Shown here piece after piece: positions 17,669-27,195 of a DNA stretch of 64,000 nt. The notes under the pieces are model-generated. The model saw only the letters and a list, made by a program, of their open reading frames with translations. It was not told the DNA's origin and searched no databases. The position numbers and the translations under genes were made by a program. The stretch covers positions 37,162-101,161 of the forward strand of contig NZ_QPMH01000014.1 in NCBI RefSeq assembly GCF_003344765.1, read 5' to 3'. Numbering within the stretch: position 1 is the stretch's first letter; every line of letters starts with the position of its first letter. Source of the stretch: Ferruginivarius sediminum. GTDB lineage: Bacteria; Pseudomonadota; Alphaproteobacteria; Kiloniellales; Rhodovibrionaceae.

Positions 17669-19728
17669 GCGCTGGCCTCCGCGGATGCGGCGTTGGCGTT
17701 CACGTCGATGATCATGTTGCCGAAGGCGTCGGTCCGCCCGGCGGCACCGGGGTCGATCACGATGGTGGTGTCGAGTTGCTCGACAATGGCGGGACCGGCG
17801 ATCCAGCTGCCATCCCCCATGTCCTCGCGGCGGTAGACCTTGGTGTCGTACCAACGCTCGCCGAAGTAGACAGGGCGCTGTCCGGACGCGTCGGGCACCT
17901 CGGCCTTCGCCTCGCCACCGCCGAACAGGGCCAGGTCGGGACGCTTGCGCACGCCGATGACGGTCGTGCGGATATTCACCAGGACCGGCACCATCTCGGG
18001 CAGCGTGATCCCGAAACGCTCCTGGTAGTGTGCCGTCATGTCGGCCAGCACGGTCTCCGGATCGAAGGACGCGCCGCGCTGCGGCAGGCGGATGACATGG
18101 GACTGACCCTGGTAGAGCAGGTCGAACTCGTGCCGCACCTCGACGGTCTCGACGGTGACGCCCTCGCGTTCCAGCAAGGTCTTGCCGGCCTTCGCCTGAT
18201 CGGCGAGCCAGCGGTCGACATCGGCAGACTCAAGCTCCCGCACCGGCGTGTTCACGGTCTGCACGAAGTCGTGGCGCACGTCCGCCAGGATGCAGCCAAG
18301 CGCCGACGTCAGGCCGGGAAAGCGCGGCACCAGAACCCTCGGCAGCCCCAGTTCGCGGGCGATCTCGACGGCGTGCAGCGGCCCCGCCCCGCCGTAGGGC
18401 ATCAGCGCGAAGTCACGAGGATCGTGGCCTTTCTCGATGGAAATCAGCCGGATCGCGGCGGCAAGCTCGTTGACCGCAACGTCGATTACGGCCTTCGCTG
18501 CCTTCACGGTGTCCATACTGAGCGGCCGTCCAATCTTCGCGTCGATGGCGGCCTCGATTTCCTGCAAGGGAGCGTGCCCGCCGGAGCCGGTGACGGCGTC
18601 CGGGTTGATGCGGCCGAGAAGGAGGTTCGCGTCGGTAATCGTCGGCTCCTTACCGCCCCGGCCATAGCCGATGGGACCCGGATAAGAGCCCGCGCTATCC
18701 GGGCCGACGCGAAGCATCCCGGCACTGTCCACGCGGGCGATGCTGCCGCCGCCGGCCCCGATGGTGTGGATATCGATCATCGGGATGCGCAGCGGCACGG
18801 CGTAGGCCAGGTCCTTCTCCGCCGTGATGACCGGCTCGCCGTCCACCACCACGGCCACGTCATAGCTGGTGCCCCCCATATCGCCTGTGATGACATTCCC
18901 GACCCCGGCGGCGCGGGCGATCTCGGCGGCGGCCAGCACGCCAGCGGCCGGGCCGGACATCACCGTGTGCGCCGCGTTCTCGCCCACGACCGAAGCATCC
19001 ATCATGCCGCCGTTTGCCTGCATCACCAGAAGCTGGCGGGCATAACCCGAATCCTTCAGCCGCTCGGCCACGCGGTCGATGTAGCTCGTCACGATCGGCC
19101 GGATCGCCGCGTGGATGGCCGCAGTGCTGCCCCGCTCGAACTCGCGCATCTCGCGGATGATCTCATGCCCGGCGACGACGTGGCCGTTTGGCCAGATCTC
19201 CCGCACGATCTCGGCGCAGCGCTGCTCGTGCGCGGGGTTGGCGTAGGCGTGCAGGAAGTGAACGACGACCGATTCGGCCCCCATTTCGCGCAGCCGCTCG
19301 ACCGCCGCGCGCACCGCCGCTTCGTCCAGCGGCTGCACGATCCTGCCGTGCGCGTCGATCCGCTCGGGCACCTCAAGGCGGAGGTTGCGGGGGATCAGCG
19401 GCTCGAAGCTGCCCGACAGGCCGTAGTTGTGCGGCCGCGTGCGCCGGCCCAGTTCCAGGACGTCGCGGAACCCCGCCGTCGTGATCAGGCCGCAGACCGC
19501 GCCCTTGCGCTCCAGGACCGCATTGGTGCCCGCCGTCGTGCCGTGCACCAGCCAGTCGATGGCCGACGGCGCAACGTCCAGTTCCCTCAGCCCCTGAAGG
19601 AAGCCGTCGGAGAGATCGCCGACCGTCGTCGGCACCTTGGCGGTTCGCCATGTCCCGCTCTCGCCGTCGAGCAGGATGAAATCGGTGAAGGTGCCACCGA
19701 CATCGACGCCGACGCTGATTTGCGACAC
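17665..19728 (-). CDS. Hydantoinase A / 5-oxoprolinase alpha-type subunit
   Basis: 687 residues. The N-terminal ATP-binding segment is GVDVGGTFTDFILLD, and the second phosphate-binding segment is around VITGDMGGTSYDVAVV. I place the start at GTG 19728, because AGGAGG (19733-19738) lies four bases ahead; the in-frame ATG at 19746 has no such site and would swallow it. It is followed by hyuB with an ATGA overlap and then BKACE. The divergent IclR regulator at 19884 probably controls the operon. A cysteine hydrolase of the N-carbamoylsarcosine amidase type at 28960 would fit N-methylhydantoin breakdown, but this is inference. Confidence 0.9.
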   Translation of the reverse strand: MSQISVGVDVGGTFTDFILLDGESGTWRTAKVPTTVGDLSDGFLQGLRELDVAPSAIDWLVHGTTAGTNAVLERKGAVCGLITTAGFRDVLELGRRTRPHNYGLSGSFEPLIPRNLRLEVPERIDAHGRIVQPLDEAAVRAAVERLREMGAESVVVHFLHAYANPAHEQRCAEIVREIWPNGHVVAGHEIIREMREFERGSTAAIHAAIRPIVTSYIDRVAERLKDSGYARQLLVMQANGGMMDASVVGENAAHTVMSGPAAGVLAAAEIARAAGVGNVITGDMGGTSYDVAVVVDGEPVITAEKDLAYAVPLRIPMIDIHTIGAGGGSIARVDSAGMLRVGPDSAGSYPGPIGYGRGGKEPTITDANLLLGRINPDAVTGSGGHAPLQEIEAAIDAKIGRPLSMDTVKAAKAVIDVAVNELAAAIRLISIEKGHDPRDFALMPYGGAGPLHAVEIARELGLPRVLVPRFPGLTSALGCILADVRHDFVQTVNTPVRELESADVDRWLADQAKAGKTLLEREGVTVETVEVRHEFDLLYQGQSHVIRLPQRGASFDPETVLADMTAHYQERFGITLPEMVPVLVNIRTTVIGVRKRPDLALFGGGEAKAEVPDASGQRPVYFGERWYDTKVYRREDMGDGSWIAGPAIVEQLDTTIVIDPGAAGRTDAFGNMIIDVNANAASAEASA

Positions 19729-19883
19729 GTTGTCCTCCTGACGCATAACGCGACTCTAAGGCGTAAGGTTGTTTCGTTTATTGAAACTTTGTTCTGATTT
19801 ATGATACTAGAAACGACTGAGCGGACGTTGTCAACCGCCTGGGTTCCCATGGAACGGCATCGGCGGCGCAAGCGGAGTACGGG

Positions 19884-20654
19884 ATGAGCGAGAGACAGAA
19901 GACCCTTCCCCTGGAACGCTACATGAGGGTCGCTGAGGTGGTGGCCGCCTCTCACCAGAGTGTCGGACTGACCGAGATCGCGGTGCTGACGGGGCTGCCG
20001 AAGCCGACTGTTCATCGGCTGATCAACGCGCTCGTCGATACCGGCATCCTGGAAGCGGACGGTGCGCACTACAAAAGCTTCACCGTCGGCCGGCGGCTGT
20101 GGCGGATCCTCTACCTGGGCCTCGACCGGGACAAGGTGGCCGGCTATGCGCAGATCGTCTGCGACGACTTGGCGAAGGAGTTCAAGGAAACCTGCTACAT
20201 GGTCCGGCTGGGCCAGCGGCACGTTCGCGCCATCGCCCGCTCCGCGCCCGACCAGGGGCACCGCCTGCACGTGCTGCCGGGCGCCGAGCTGCCCCCGCAC
20301 GCGGCCTCTTCGGCCAAGGCGATCCTGGCGTACCAGGACGGAGAAACCCTGGACCGGCTGCTGCCCGACCCACTGCCGGCGCTGACCGAACACACCATCA
20401 CCAGCCGCGCCGATCTGGAAGTCGACCTCGCCCGCGTGCGCGAAACCGGCTATGCGATCTGCGACCGCGAGATCGACGACAACGTCATGGCCTATGCCTG
20501 TCCCATCCATCTTGCCGGCGCCGGGGTTCTCTACAGCCTGGGAGTAACAGGGCCGTGCAGCCGCCTGCGCCAGATCCCCACGGAGGAACTGGTGGCGGCC
20601 TTGAAGCAGGGGGCCTCGCGCTTTGCCGACATGCTGGGGGCAGTTGCCGGATAG
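19884..20654 (+). CDS. IclR-family transcriptional regulator
   Basis: 256 residues with an N-terminal winged HTH (about 12-70, SVGLTEIAVLTGLPKPTVHRL) and a C-terminal effector domain (about 80-250, PCSRLRQIPTEELVAALKQ). IclR proteins sense small carboxylates or aromatics and act as activators or repressors. It is divergent from hyuAB-BKACE and ends 5 bp before the convergent dctM, so it could serve either cluster. The divergent operon is the more likely target. Confidence 0.9.
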   Translation: MSERQKTLPLERYMRVAEVVAASHQSVGLTEIAVLTGLPKPTVHRLINALVDTGILEADGAHYKSFTVGRRLWRILYLGLDRDKVAGYAQIVCDDLAKEFKETCYMVRLGQRHVRAIARSAPDQGHRLHVLPGAELPPHAASSAKAILAYQDGETLDRLLPDPLPALTEHTITSRADLEVDLARVRETGYAICDREIDDNVMAYACPIHLAGAGVLYSLGVTGPCSRLRQIPTEELVAALKQGASRFADMLGAVAG

Positions 20655-20659
20655 ACGGC

Positions 20660-21970
20660 TCAGAACAGCCTGTCCGGCAGGAACAGGATGATGTCGTGGA
20701 ACACCAGCATGATGCCGGTCGCCAGCAGCATCAGCATCACGAAGGGCAGCACGGACTTGTAGATATCGCCCATCGTCACCGACGGCGGCGACACGCCGCG
20801 CAGGTAGAACAGGTTGTACCCGAACGGCGGCGTCAGGAAGCCGATCTCCATGTTCACGATGAACAGGATGCCGAACCAGACGGGATCGAAGCCCAGCTTC
20901 GTGACGATCGGCACGACGATAGGCGCCGTGATCATGATGATACCGACGGTGTCCAGAACCATGCCGAGTGCCAGCAGGAGTCCCAGAATACCGATCAGGA
21001 TGACGTAGCGGTCCACCTCCAGGCCCAGCACAAGGCTCTCGATCAGGCGCGAGGCGCCGGCCGCCGTGTAGAAGGTGGAAAGCGCCGAGGCGCCGATGAT
21101 GATCCAGAAGATCATGCAGCTCAGCAGCAGCGTCTCGTTGCAGACCTCCTGGATCAAGCCCCATCCCAGCCGCCGCTGGACGCCGGCGGCCAGCAACGCC
21201 CCTGCCGCGCCCACGGCGGCGGCCTCGGTCACGCTGGCCAGGCCGCCCAGGATCGAGCCGAGCACCGCAACGACGAGACCCAGCGGAACGATAAGGCCCT
21301 TCAGGCTGACCAGCTTCTCACGCCACGAATAGCGCCGCGTCTCCGTGCCGCCCGCCATCTCCGGCTGTAGCCACCCGCGCAGCAGCAGGTAGGCGATGAA
21401 AAGCCCTGCGATCAACAGGCCCGGGAGAACGCCGCCCGCATACAGCTTGCCGATGGAGGTGCCGGAGATCAGCCCGTACACGATCATCGTCACGCTGGGC
21501 GGGATAAGGATACCCAACGACCCGCCCGCGGCGACGGAACCAAGCGCGATGCCCTTGGCGTAACCACGCTCCAGCATCGCCGGGACCGCCAGAAGCCCCA
21601 TGGCAATGGTGGCCGCGCCGCTGATTCCGGCCATCGCGGCGAACAGCGTGCAGATGACGATGGTGCCGACGGCCAGCCCGCCGCGCAGGGTGCCGGCGAA
21701 ACTCTGCATGGTGTTGTACAGCGTTTCGGCGATACCGGAACGCTGCAGCACCGAGGCCATGAAAATGAACAGTGGTATCGCCAGGAACTGAAAGCTGGAG
21801 GTGTTCTGGAACGCCCGCATCGGCAGTAGGTTCAGGCCATCGACGTTCCACATGGTGGCGATCAGCACGGCGCTGAGCCCGCCCAGCGCAAAAGCGATGG
21901 GTACGCCGATGGCCAGGAAAACGACGAGGCCGCCGAAAAGCAAGGTCGTGACCAGGACCGGATCGCTCAT
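20660..21970 (-). CDS. dctM: TRAP transporter large permease (DctM)
   Basis: 436 residues, almost wholly hydrophobic, with about 12 membrane segments and typical DctM stretches such as GSLGILIPPSVTMIVYGLIS and MEIGFLTPPFGYNLFYLRG. It is the ion-coupled channel of a tripartite ATP-independent periplasmic transporter in the inner membrane. The start at 21970 overlaps dctQ by 4 bp (ATGA). It belongs with dctQ (21967-22479) and the binding protein at 22586. Confidence 0.93.
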   Translation of the reverse strand: MSDPVLVTTLLFGGLVVFLAIGVPIAFALGGLSAVLIATMWNVDGLNLLPMRAFQNTSSFQFLAIPLFIFMASVLQRSGIAETLYNTMQSFAGTLRGGLAVGTIVICTLFAAMAGISGAATIAMGLLAVPAMLERGYAKGIALGSVAAGGSLGILIPPSVTMIVYGLISGTSIGKLYAGGVLPGLLIAGLFIAYLLLRGWLQPEMAGGTETRRYSWREKLVSLKGLIVPLGLVVAVLGSILGGLASVTEAAAVGAAGALLAAGVQRRLGWGLIQEVCNETLLLSCMIFWIIIGASALSTFYTAAGASRLIESLVLGLEVDRYVILIGILGLLLALGMVLDTVGIIMITAPIVVPIVTKLGFDPVWFGILFIVNMEIGFLTPPFGYNLFYLRGVSPPSVTMGDIYKSVLPFVMLMLLATGIMLVFHDIILFLPDRLF

Positions 21971-22479
21971 GCCGAGCCTCCGTCCCGCTCGTCGCCGGCC
22001 CACAACCTGTAAAGGCGCGACAGCCATGCCAGGACAAGCAGCACGGCGCCTATGGGCAGCAGGCTCTTCGCCGCCCAGACCGGCCCGCCCCAAGCCCCGG
22101 TCGCCGAGCGCTCGTCGATGGCGATCGAACGCAATGCAAGCTCACCGCCCAGCCACAGCAGGACGCCGACGAAGATGAGGAAGAGAGCCGTGCTGACGGT
22201 GGTATCCACGATGGCCCGGGTCCGCGACCCCATCTGCCCGTAGAAGATGTCGACGCGGACGAAATGATCCTTCGCCAATGCGTACGGCCCGCCCAGGAAG
22301 ATCAGCGCCGTGATCAGCCACGTGCTGAGTTCGTGCGCCCACGACGATGGCATGTTGAAGGCGCCGCGCGCGATGATCTCGTAGACGACCAGGGCGATCA
22401 CCACGAGAACCAGCAGGGCGGCCGCCCGGCCGATCCCGGCAATGACCCGGTCGATCCAGCGAAAGGTCAGGTCGAGCAT
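21967..22479 (-). CDS. dctQ: TRAP transporter small permease (DctQ)
   Basis: 170 residues with four predicted transmembrane helices (about 12-30, 42-60, 85-103 and 125-148), the hallmark of DctQ, and the family segment WAHELSTWLITALIFLGG. ATG 22479 is four bases after GGGGAGG; the GTG at 22482 is too close to that site. It lies downstream of the binding protein, separated by a strong terminator hairpin, and overlaps dctM. Confidence 0.88.
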   Translation of the reverse strand: MLDLTFRWIDRVIAGIGRAAALLVLVVIALVVYEIIARGAFNMPSSWAHELSTWLITALIFLGGPYALAKDHFVRVDIFYGQMGSRTRAIVDTTVSTALFLIFVGVLLWLGGELALRSIAIDERSATGAWGGPVWAAKSLLPIGAVLLVLAWLSRLYRLWAGDERDGGSA

Positions 22480-22530
22480 CACGCCTCCCCAGGCCCAGGG
22501 TTCAAACGACGTTCAAGGGAACCATAGAAG

Positions 22531-22574
22531 AGAAAAAAGAAAAGCGGCGGCGCGCCGCCCCCGGCGCGCCGCCG
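22531..22574 (-). terminator. Intra-operon rho-independent terminator between dctP and dctQM
   Basis: A 12-bp GC-only stem (arms 22563-22574 and 22545-22556, 6-nt loop), followed on the minus strand by CTTTTCTTTTTTCT. It lies just after the dctP stop codon and upstream of dctQ. Partial read-through would give excess binding protein over permease. Confidence 0.8.
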
Positions 22575-22585
22575 TGGCCGCAAGT

Positions 22586-23614
22586 CTAGCGGCCAAGCTC
22601 TTCAAGATAGGCGTTCAGCATCTCGACGCCGCGCTTGGCGTACGCGTCCGCCTCGGCATAGTCCTGCCAGAGGTCGCGGGCGATGGCCTCCATCTTGCGC
22701 CACTCCTCGGGCGGGATGCGGCTCACCTCGACGCCCGCGGCCTGCATGTCCTGCATGGCCTTCGCGTCCTCCAGCGCGCTGATCGCCAGGTACTCGAAGG
22801 ACGCGGCAATCGCCGCTTCTTCCAGGATCGCCTTGAGATCGTCCGGCAGTTCCTTCCAGGCCGACATGTTCACGGCGAAGAAGTTGTTCGGCACCGGCAT
22901 CGGCGACGGCTGCATGTAGTACTTCGCAACCTCGTGGAAGGAGTTGTTCATGTTCCCCGAGGGGCTGGCCCAGCGCGCGGCGTCCACCACGCCGGTGGCA
23001 AGCGCGCTGTAGATCTCGCCGCCGTCGAGGAAGGTGGCGCTGGCACCCATCTTCTCGTACCACTTCGCCTCGATGCCGAATGCGCGGACCTTCAGGCCCT
23101 CGAAGTCCTCCATGCCGGTGATGGGCTTCTTCGACATCATGTCCCAAGGCGGGGAGAACTGCGGGCCGAGGTAGAACACGCCCTGCTCGGCATAAGCCTC
23201 GCGCGCCAGGTCGATGAAACCCTTCTTGTAGAAGAAGTTGTAGCGCTCCATCGGCGTGCGCAGCGAGCCGGGAACGCCCATCTCAAGGTTGGCGATCGGC
23301 CCCATCTTGCCGGAGTAATAGCCGCCGGTGAGCACCGCCATCTGCGCGAGGCCGGTGGAAACGGCCTCCAGTCCCTCGCTGATCGGGAACAGCGCGCCGA
23401 CCGGATGAAGATCGAAGGTGATCCGCCCCCCGGACATCTCCTCGGCAAGCTCGACGAACTTCTTCTCGACCGCGACATAGCCGGGCTCACCGGCATTCAG
23501 ATTGCTCTGGATCTGCCAGTGATAGCTTTCCTCACTGGCCACCGGACCGGCGGCGGCGACCGACACGACAGCCGCGACAGCGACCGATTTTATTGTTGTT
23601 GAAAGCAGTTGCAT
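22586..23614 (-). CDS. dctP: TRAP transporter substrate-binding protein (DctP)
   Basis: 342 residues. A signal peptide covers the first ~29 residues (MQLLSTTIKSVAVAAVVSVA, then AAGPVASEE). The mature periplasmic binding domain has the DctP signature around ITGMEDFEGLKVRAFG. ATG 23614 is chosen because GGAAG sits right ahead of it and the signal peptide starts there; the longer frame to 23785 lacks a start signal. It captures the ligand for the DctQM permease. Ligand unknown; neighbours point to a small carboxylate or amide. Confidence 0.92.
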   Translation of the reverse strand: MQLLSTTIKSVAVAAVVSVAAAGPVASEESYHWQIQSNLNAGEPGYVAVEKKFVELAEEMSGGRITFDLHPVGALFPISEGLEAVSTGLAQMAVLTGGYYSGKMGPIANLEMGVPGSLRTPMERYNFFYKKGFIDLAREAYAEQGVFYLGPQFSPPWDMMSKKPITGMEDFEGLKVRAFGIEAKWYEKMGASATFLDGGEIYSALATGVVDAARWASPSGNMNNSFHEVAKYYMQPSPMPVPNNFFAVNMSAWKELPDDLKAILEEAAIAASFEYLAISALEDAKAMQDMQAAGVEVSRIPPEEWRKMEAIARDLWQDYAEADAYAKRGVEMLNAYLEELGR

Positions 23615-23821
23615 CTTCCGGGCCTCCCTCCTCTCCGTGGGAATAAGCCTTGAGTGAGTGTTTCGATTTTCGAAATCTTTTCTTGATTTACGAAAACGTG
23701 TCACGCACTGCGCCGCCCTGTCAAGCGGAAGGCAAACCGCAAGCGTGAAATCGCTCGCGGACGCGAGCCGCCAAGCCCGGTGCAAGCGGTGGATTACCGC
23801 GGACCTCCGGTGGACCGTTTT

Positions 23822-24862
23822 TTAGATTGAAGGATCGTCTCCGACTGCCGCCCCACACACCGCCCGGTAACCCCGCGGCGTGTGGCCATAGTGCTGCCGG
23901 AACAGCGTGGCGAAGTGGGGCTCCGAGGCGAAGCCGCATTCGATGGCGATGTCGAGGATGCGGGCGTCGGAGTGCGCGATCAGGTTGCGTGCCACCGCCA
24001 GCCGGTAGGAGCGCAGCGCCTGCGCCACCGTGATGCCGAGTTCGCGCCGGAAAAGCCGTTCCAGCTGTCGGCGGGAGACGCCGCCGCGCGCGGCCAGGTC
24101 GTCGACGTCGAGGGCTTCGCTGAAATGCGCCTCGATATGCGCCAGCGCGGTGCGCAGCGCGCGGTGCCTGGCGGGGCCGAACAGCGGCGCCGCCGGCTGC
24201 GCCTCGCCGTGATCGACCAGGCGGTCGAACAGCATGATCCGCGCCGCCTTCACGGCCGTGTCCAGGCCCACGCGGTGCTCCACCAGCCAGTTCGCCACAC
24301 GCACCGCGCCCAGCCCGCCGGCGCAGGTGATGAAGTTCCCGTCGCGCACGTAGACCGCGTCGCTCACCGGCGCCACATCGGGAAAGGCATCCAGGAACTC
24401 GCCGCGATGCAGCCAGTGGACGCAGGCCCTGCGCCCCGCCAGCACGCCGAGCCCGGCCAGGGCATAGCTGGCCCGGCACAGCCCGATCACCGTCCGGTTC
24501 CGCCCCAGCGCCGTGCGTACGAGATCGGCCCCGCCGGGCGGCCAGTTGAAATCCAAGGGGGTGCGTCCGCCCGCTACCACCAGACAATCGAACGGCTCCG
24601 CCCGGCACGGCCGCTCGCTGGGCCCTAGCGACAGGCCGCAGCTTGAGCGCACCCGCCCCGGATCGTCCGAGAGCAACTGCCAGCTACACTGCAGTGGCCG
24701 GCTGCGGTCGCCCTCGTCCGCCGCCAGACGCAGCGTGTCCAGGAAGGTCGCCACCGGCGTCAGCGTGAACTCCGGCAGCAGGTAGACGGCCACCCGCAGC
24801 CGGGGGCCGCCGGGCGGTCCATCGCCGGCAATCGCGTCGGGCTCAGTGGCAAGGTCTTTCAT
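23822..24862 (-). CDS. GlxA/AraC-family transcriptional regulator
   Basis: 346 residues: DJ-1/PfpI-like domain (about 20-200, with LCRASYALAGLGVLAG at the elbow position) and C-terminal AraC HTH (about 235-335, LDVDDLAARGGVSRRQLERL and ILDIAIECGFASEPHFATLF). It is the third GlxA protein in the window. It sits 51 bp after the dipeptidase gene on the same strand and about 200 bp ahead of the dctP start, so it may regulate either TRAP cluster. Confidence 0.87.
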   Translation of the reverse strand: MKDLATEPDAIAGDGPPGGPRLRVAVYLLPEFTLTPVATFLDTLRLAADEGDRSRPLQCSWQLLSDDPGRVRSSCGLSLGPSERPCRAEPFDCLVVAGGRTPLDFNWPPGGADLVRTALGRNRTVIGLCRASYALAGLGVLAGRRACVHWLHRGEFLDAFPDVAPVSDAVYVRDGNFITCAGGLGAVRVANWLVEHRVGLDTAVKAARIMLFDRLVDHGEAQPAAPLFGPARHRALRTALAHIEAHFSEALDVDDLAARGGVSRRQLERLFRRELGITVAQALRSYRLAVARNLIAHSDARILDIAIECGFASEPHFATLFRQHYGHTPRGYRAVCGAAVGDDPSI

Positions 24863-24913
24863 ATCCGGCCCACCGTTGGCCGGGCATTGCGCCCACGCCG
24901 GGTGCGGGAAGCC

Positions 24914-25891
24914 TTACGCTCCCCATACCGTGTGCAGATGCCCGGCCCAGTTCTCTCCCATGACCTTGGCGATCAGCCTTTCAGGCCAGCCCTTGCGCTC
25001 CATCGCGGCCGTCAGGTTCGGGAAATCCTCGATGCGGCGAAACCCGTCGGGCATGACGATATCGCCGAACTCCGTCAATTGTCGCGCGTGGCCCTTGTCC
25101 TGCGTAATATAGTCGAAGAAATCCCGGCCGTGATCCTGGGTGAAGTCGGTGCCGATTCCGACCTGGGCTTCGCCAACGAGGTTGAGGACATGGGACACCG
25201 CGTCCACCACGTCGTCCACGGAGGAGTCGTTCCCCTTCTTCAGGAACGGCGGAAACGCGGTCACGCCGACGAAACCGCCATGCTCCGCGATCAGCCGCAG
25301 GTCCTCGTCGGTCTTGTTGCGCGGATGCGGTTTCATGGCCGCCGGCAGGCAATGGGAGAACGCCACCGGCTGCTTGGAATAGCGGATGGCATCGCGCGCG
25401 GTGTCCGCGCCGACGTGGCTCAGATCGACAAGGATGCCGACGCGGTTCAACTCGTCAATCAGTTCGCGGCCGAAGTCGGTCAGCCCGCCGTCGCGGCTCT
25501 CGTAACAGCCGCAACCCACGGAGTTCGCCGTGTTGTATGTCAGCTGGACGATGCCGAGACCGAGTTCCTTGTAAACCTGGACCAGCGGCAGATAGTCACC
25601 GAAGCCACTGGTGTTCTGCCAGCCAAGAATGATGCCGACCTTGCCCTCGGCCTTGGCGCGACGGATGTCCTCGGTCGTGTAGACCTGCAGCAGCAGGTCG
25701 CTGTTCTCCCGGATCCAGCTCTTCCAATCCGCCACCGCCTTCATCGCGGTCGGAAAGTCCTCCCAGACACAGGCGGTACAGTTGGCGGCGGTGAGACCGC
25801 CGTCGTGCATGGCCTGGAAAAGCGAACGGCTCCAGTTGGCGACGATCAGGCCGTCGACGACCGTAAGTTTGCCGTGAAGGTCTTGCGTCAT
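24914..25891 (-). CDS. M19-type membrane dipeptidase family protein, atypical metal site
   Basis: 325 residues with the M19 barrel segments VDLSHVG, VAFSHCLPAAM and VGIGTDFTQDHG. Canonical renal-type dipeptidases begin with a DGHNDxx motif whose His and Asp bind zinc. Here the same position reads VVDGLIVANWSRS, with neither ligand. The protein may therefore bind one metal or act on a non-peptide amide. It is 17 bp downstream of a TRAP permease on the same strand, implying that the transported compound is its substrate. Confidence 0.8.
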   Translation of the reverse strand: MTQDLHGKLTVVDGLIVANWSRSLFQAMHDGGLTAANCTACVWEDFPTAMKAVADWKSWIRENSDLLLQVYTTEDIRRAKAEGKVGIILGWQNTSGFGDYLPLVQVYKELGLGIVQLTYNTANSVGCGCYESRDGGLTDFGRELIDELNRVGILVDLSHVGADTARDAIRYSKQPVAFSHCLPAAMKPHPRNKTDEDLRLIAEHGGFVGVTAFPPFLKKGNDSSVDDVVDAVSHVLNLVGEAQVGIGTDFTQDHGRDFFDYITQDKGHARQLTEFGDIVMPDGFRRIEDFPNLTAAMERKGWPERLIAKVMGENWAGHLHTVWGA

Positions 25892-25908
25892 GAACAGCTC
25901 CGAAAGCG

Positions 25909-27195
25909 TTAGTAGAAACTGGGCAGGAAGAGGACGATGCCCGGCAGCAGAGTGAGCAGCACGATGGCTCCCAGCATGATCAGCCAGTACGGCATGGTGG
26001 CCCAGGCGGCCTGCGCCAGGTTCACCCGCTGCCCGGACATCGTCACCAGAACGAACAGGTTCAGCCCGACCGGCGGCGTGATCATCCCGATTTCCATCAG
26101 CAGCGTCACGATGACGCCGAACCAGACGGGGTCGAAGCCGACGGCCGTGATCACCGGGAAGGCAATCGGCAGCGTCATCAGCAGCAGCGAGATGCCGTCG
26201 AAGAAGCACCCGAGAACCAGGTAGAGCAGGACGATCATCCCCAGGACCGCGTACCGCGACAGGCCCAGGCTCGCCGCCCAGGCGACAATCGACTGTGGCA
26301 TGCCCAGGATGCTGATCGCCTGCGCCAGGATCAGCGTTCCCAGCATCACCATGGCGATGGCGCCGAAGACGACGCTGGCGCCCAGAAACGAGCCCCACAG
26401 CTTGCGCGGCGTCAGGTTGCCCCAGGTGAAGCCGAGGACGATAGCCGCCGCGACGCCCAGCGCCGCCGCCTCGGTCGCCGTCGCAAGCCCCAGATAGATC
26501 GTCCCCAGGACGAAAAAGATAAGGATCGGCAGCGGCCAGATGTTCGACAGCCCTCTCAGCATATCGGCCGTCGTCGGCTTCTCCGCCTCGTCCGGCGTGA
26601 TGTCCGGCCGCGCCTTGGAAAGCGCCATGATGTAAAGACTGAACAGCCCGGCGATCATCACGCCGGGGACGATGCCCGCGAGGAACAGCTTGCCGATGGA
26701 GACGTTCTGCGTCGCGCCATAGATCAGCAGCGCGAGGCTGGGCGGAATCAACAGGCCCAGGGTGCCGCCGGCCGCCAGGCTGCCGATGATCGTCGGCCCG
26801 TCGTAGCCGCGCTTGGAAAGCTCAGGATAGCCGACCGAGCCGATGGCAGCGGCGGTCGAGGTGCTGGAGCCGCTTACGGCGCCAAAGATGGTACACACCG
26901 CGATGTTGGTGTGCAGCAGCTTGCCCGGAACGCGGTGAAACAGCGGGCTCAGGCCGTTGTACACGCGATCGCTGATGCCGCTGGCCAGCAGGATATCGCC
27001 CAGGAAGATGAAGATCGGCACTGCGCTCAGCGTGAAGTCGGTGAAGACGTTCCACACCTTCATGACGGCAAGCTGGCTTGCGCCGCCCGCCTCGAAGTGG
27101 AGCAGCGCGAAGCCGACGAGGCCGAGGCCCGCCCCCAGGACGGCTCCGGTCGACAGCAGGACCACAAGGCTTGCCGCCAGGATGCCCCACGTCAT
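25909..27195 (-). CDS. dctM: TRAP transporter large permease (DctM), second system
   Basis: 428 residues, about 12 hydrophobic segments, with AAGGTLGLLIPPSLALLIYG and MEIGMITPPVGLNLFVLVT. The start at 27195 overlaps the upstream dctQ by 4 bp. Gene order on the minus strand is cysteine hydrolase, dctP, dctQ, dctM, dipeptidase, GlxA, which looks like one uptake-and-hydrolysis operon. Confidence 0.93.
   Translation of the reverse strand: MTWGILAASLVVLLSTGAVLGAGLGLVGFALLHFEAGGASQLAVMKVWNVFTDFTLSAVPIFIFLGDILLASGISDRVYNGLSPLFHRVPGKLLHTNIAVCTIFGAVSGSSTSTAAAIGSVGYPELSKRGYDGPTIIGSLAAGGTLGLLIPPSLALLIYGATQNVSIGKLFLAGIVPGVMIAGLFSLYIMALSKARPDITPDEAEKPTTADMLRGLSNIWPLPILIFFVLGTIYLGLATATEAAALGVAAAIVLGFTWGNLTPRKLWGSFLGASVVFGAIAMVMLGTLILAQAISILGMPQSIVAWAASLGLSRYAVLGMIVLLYLVLGCFFDGISLLLMTLPIAFPVITAVGFDPVWFGVIVTLLMEIGMITPPVGLNLFVLVTMSGQRVNLAQAAWATMPYWLIMLGAIVLLTLLPGIVLFLPSFY

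Noticed and set aside
17776..19797. 673-codon plus-strand frame opposite hyuA
   Set aside because: Antisense shadow; hyuA has clear family motifs and a strong ribosome binding site.
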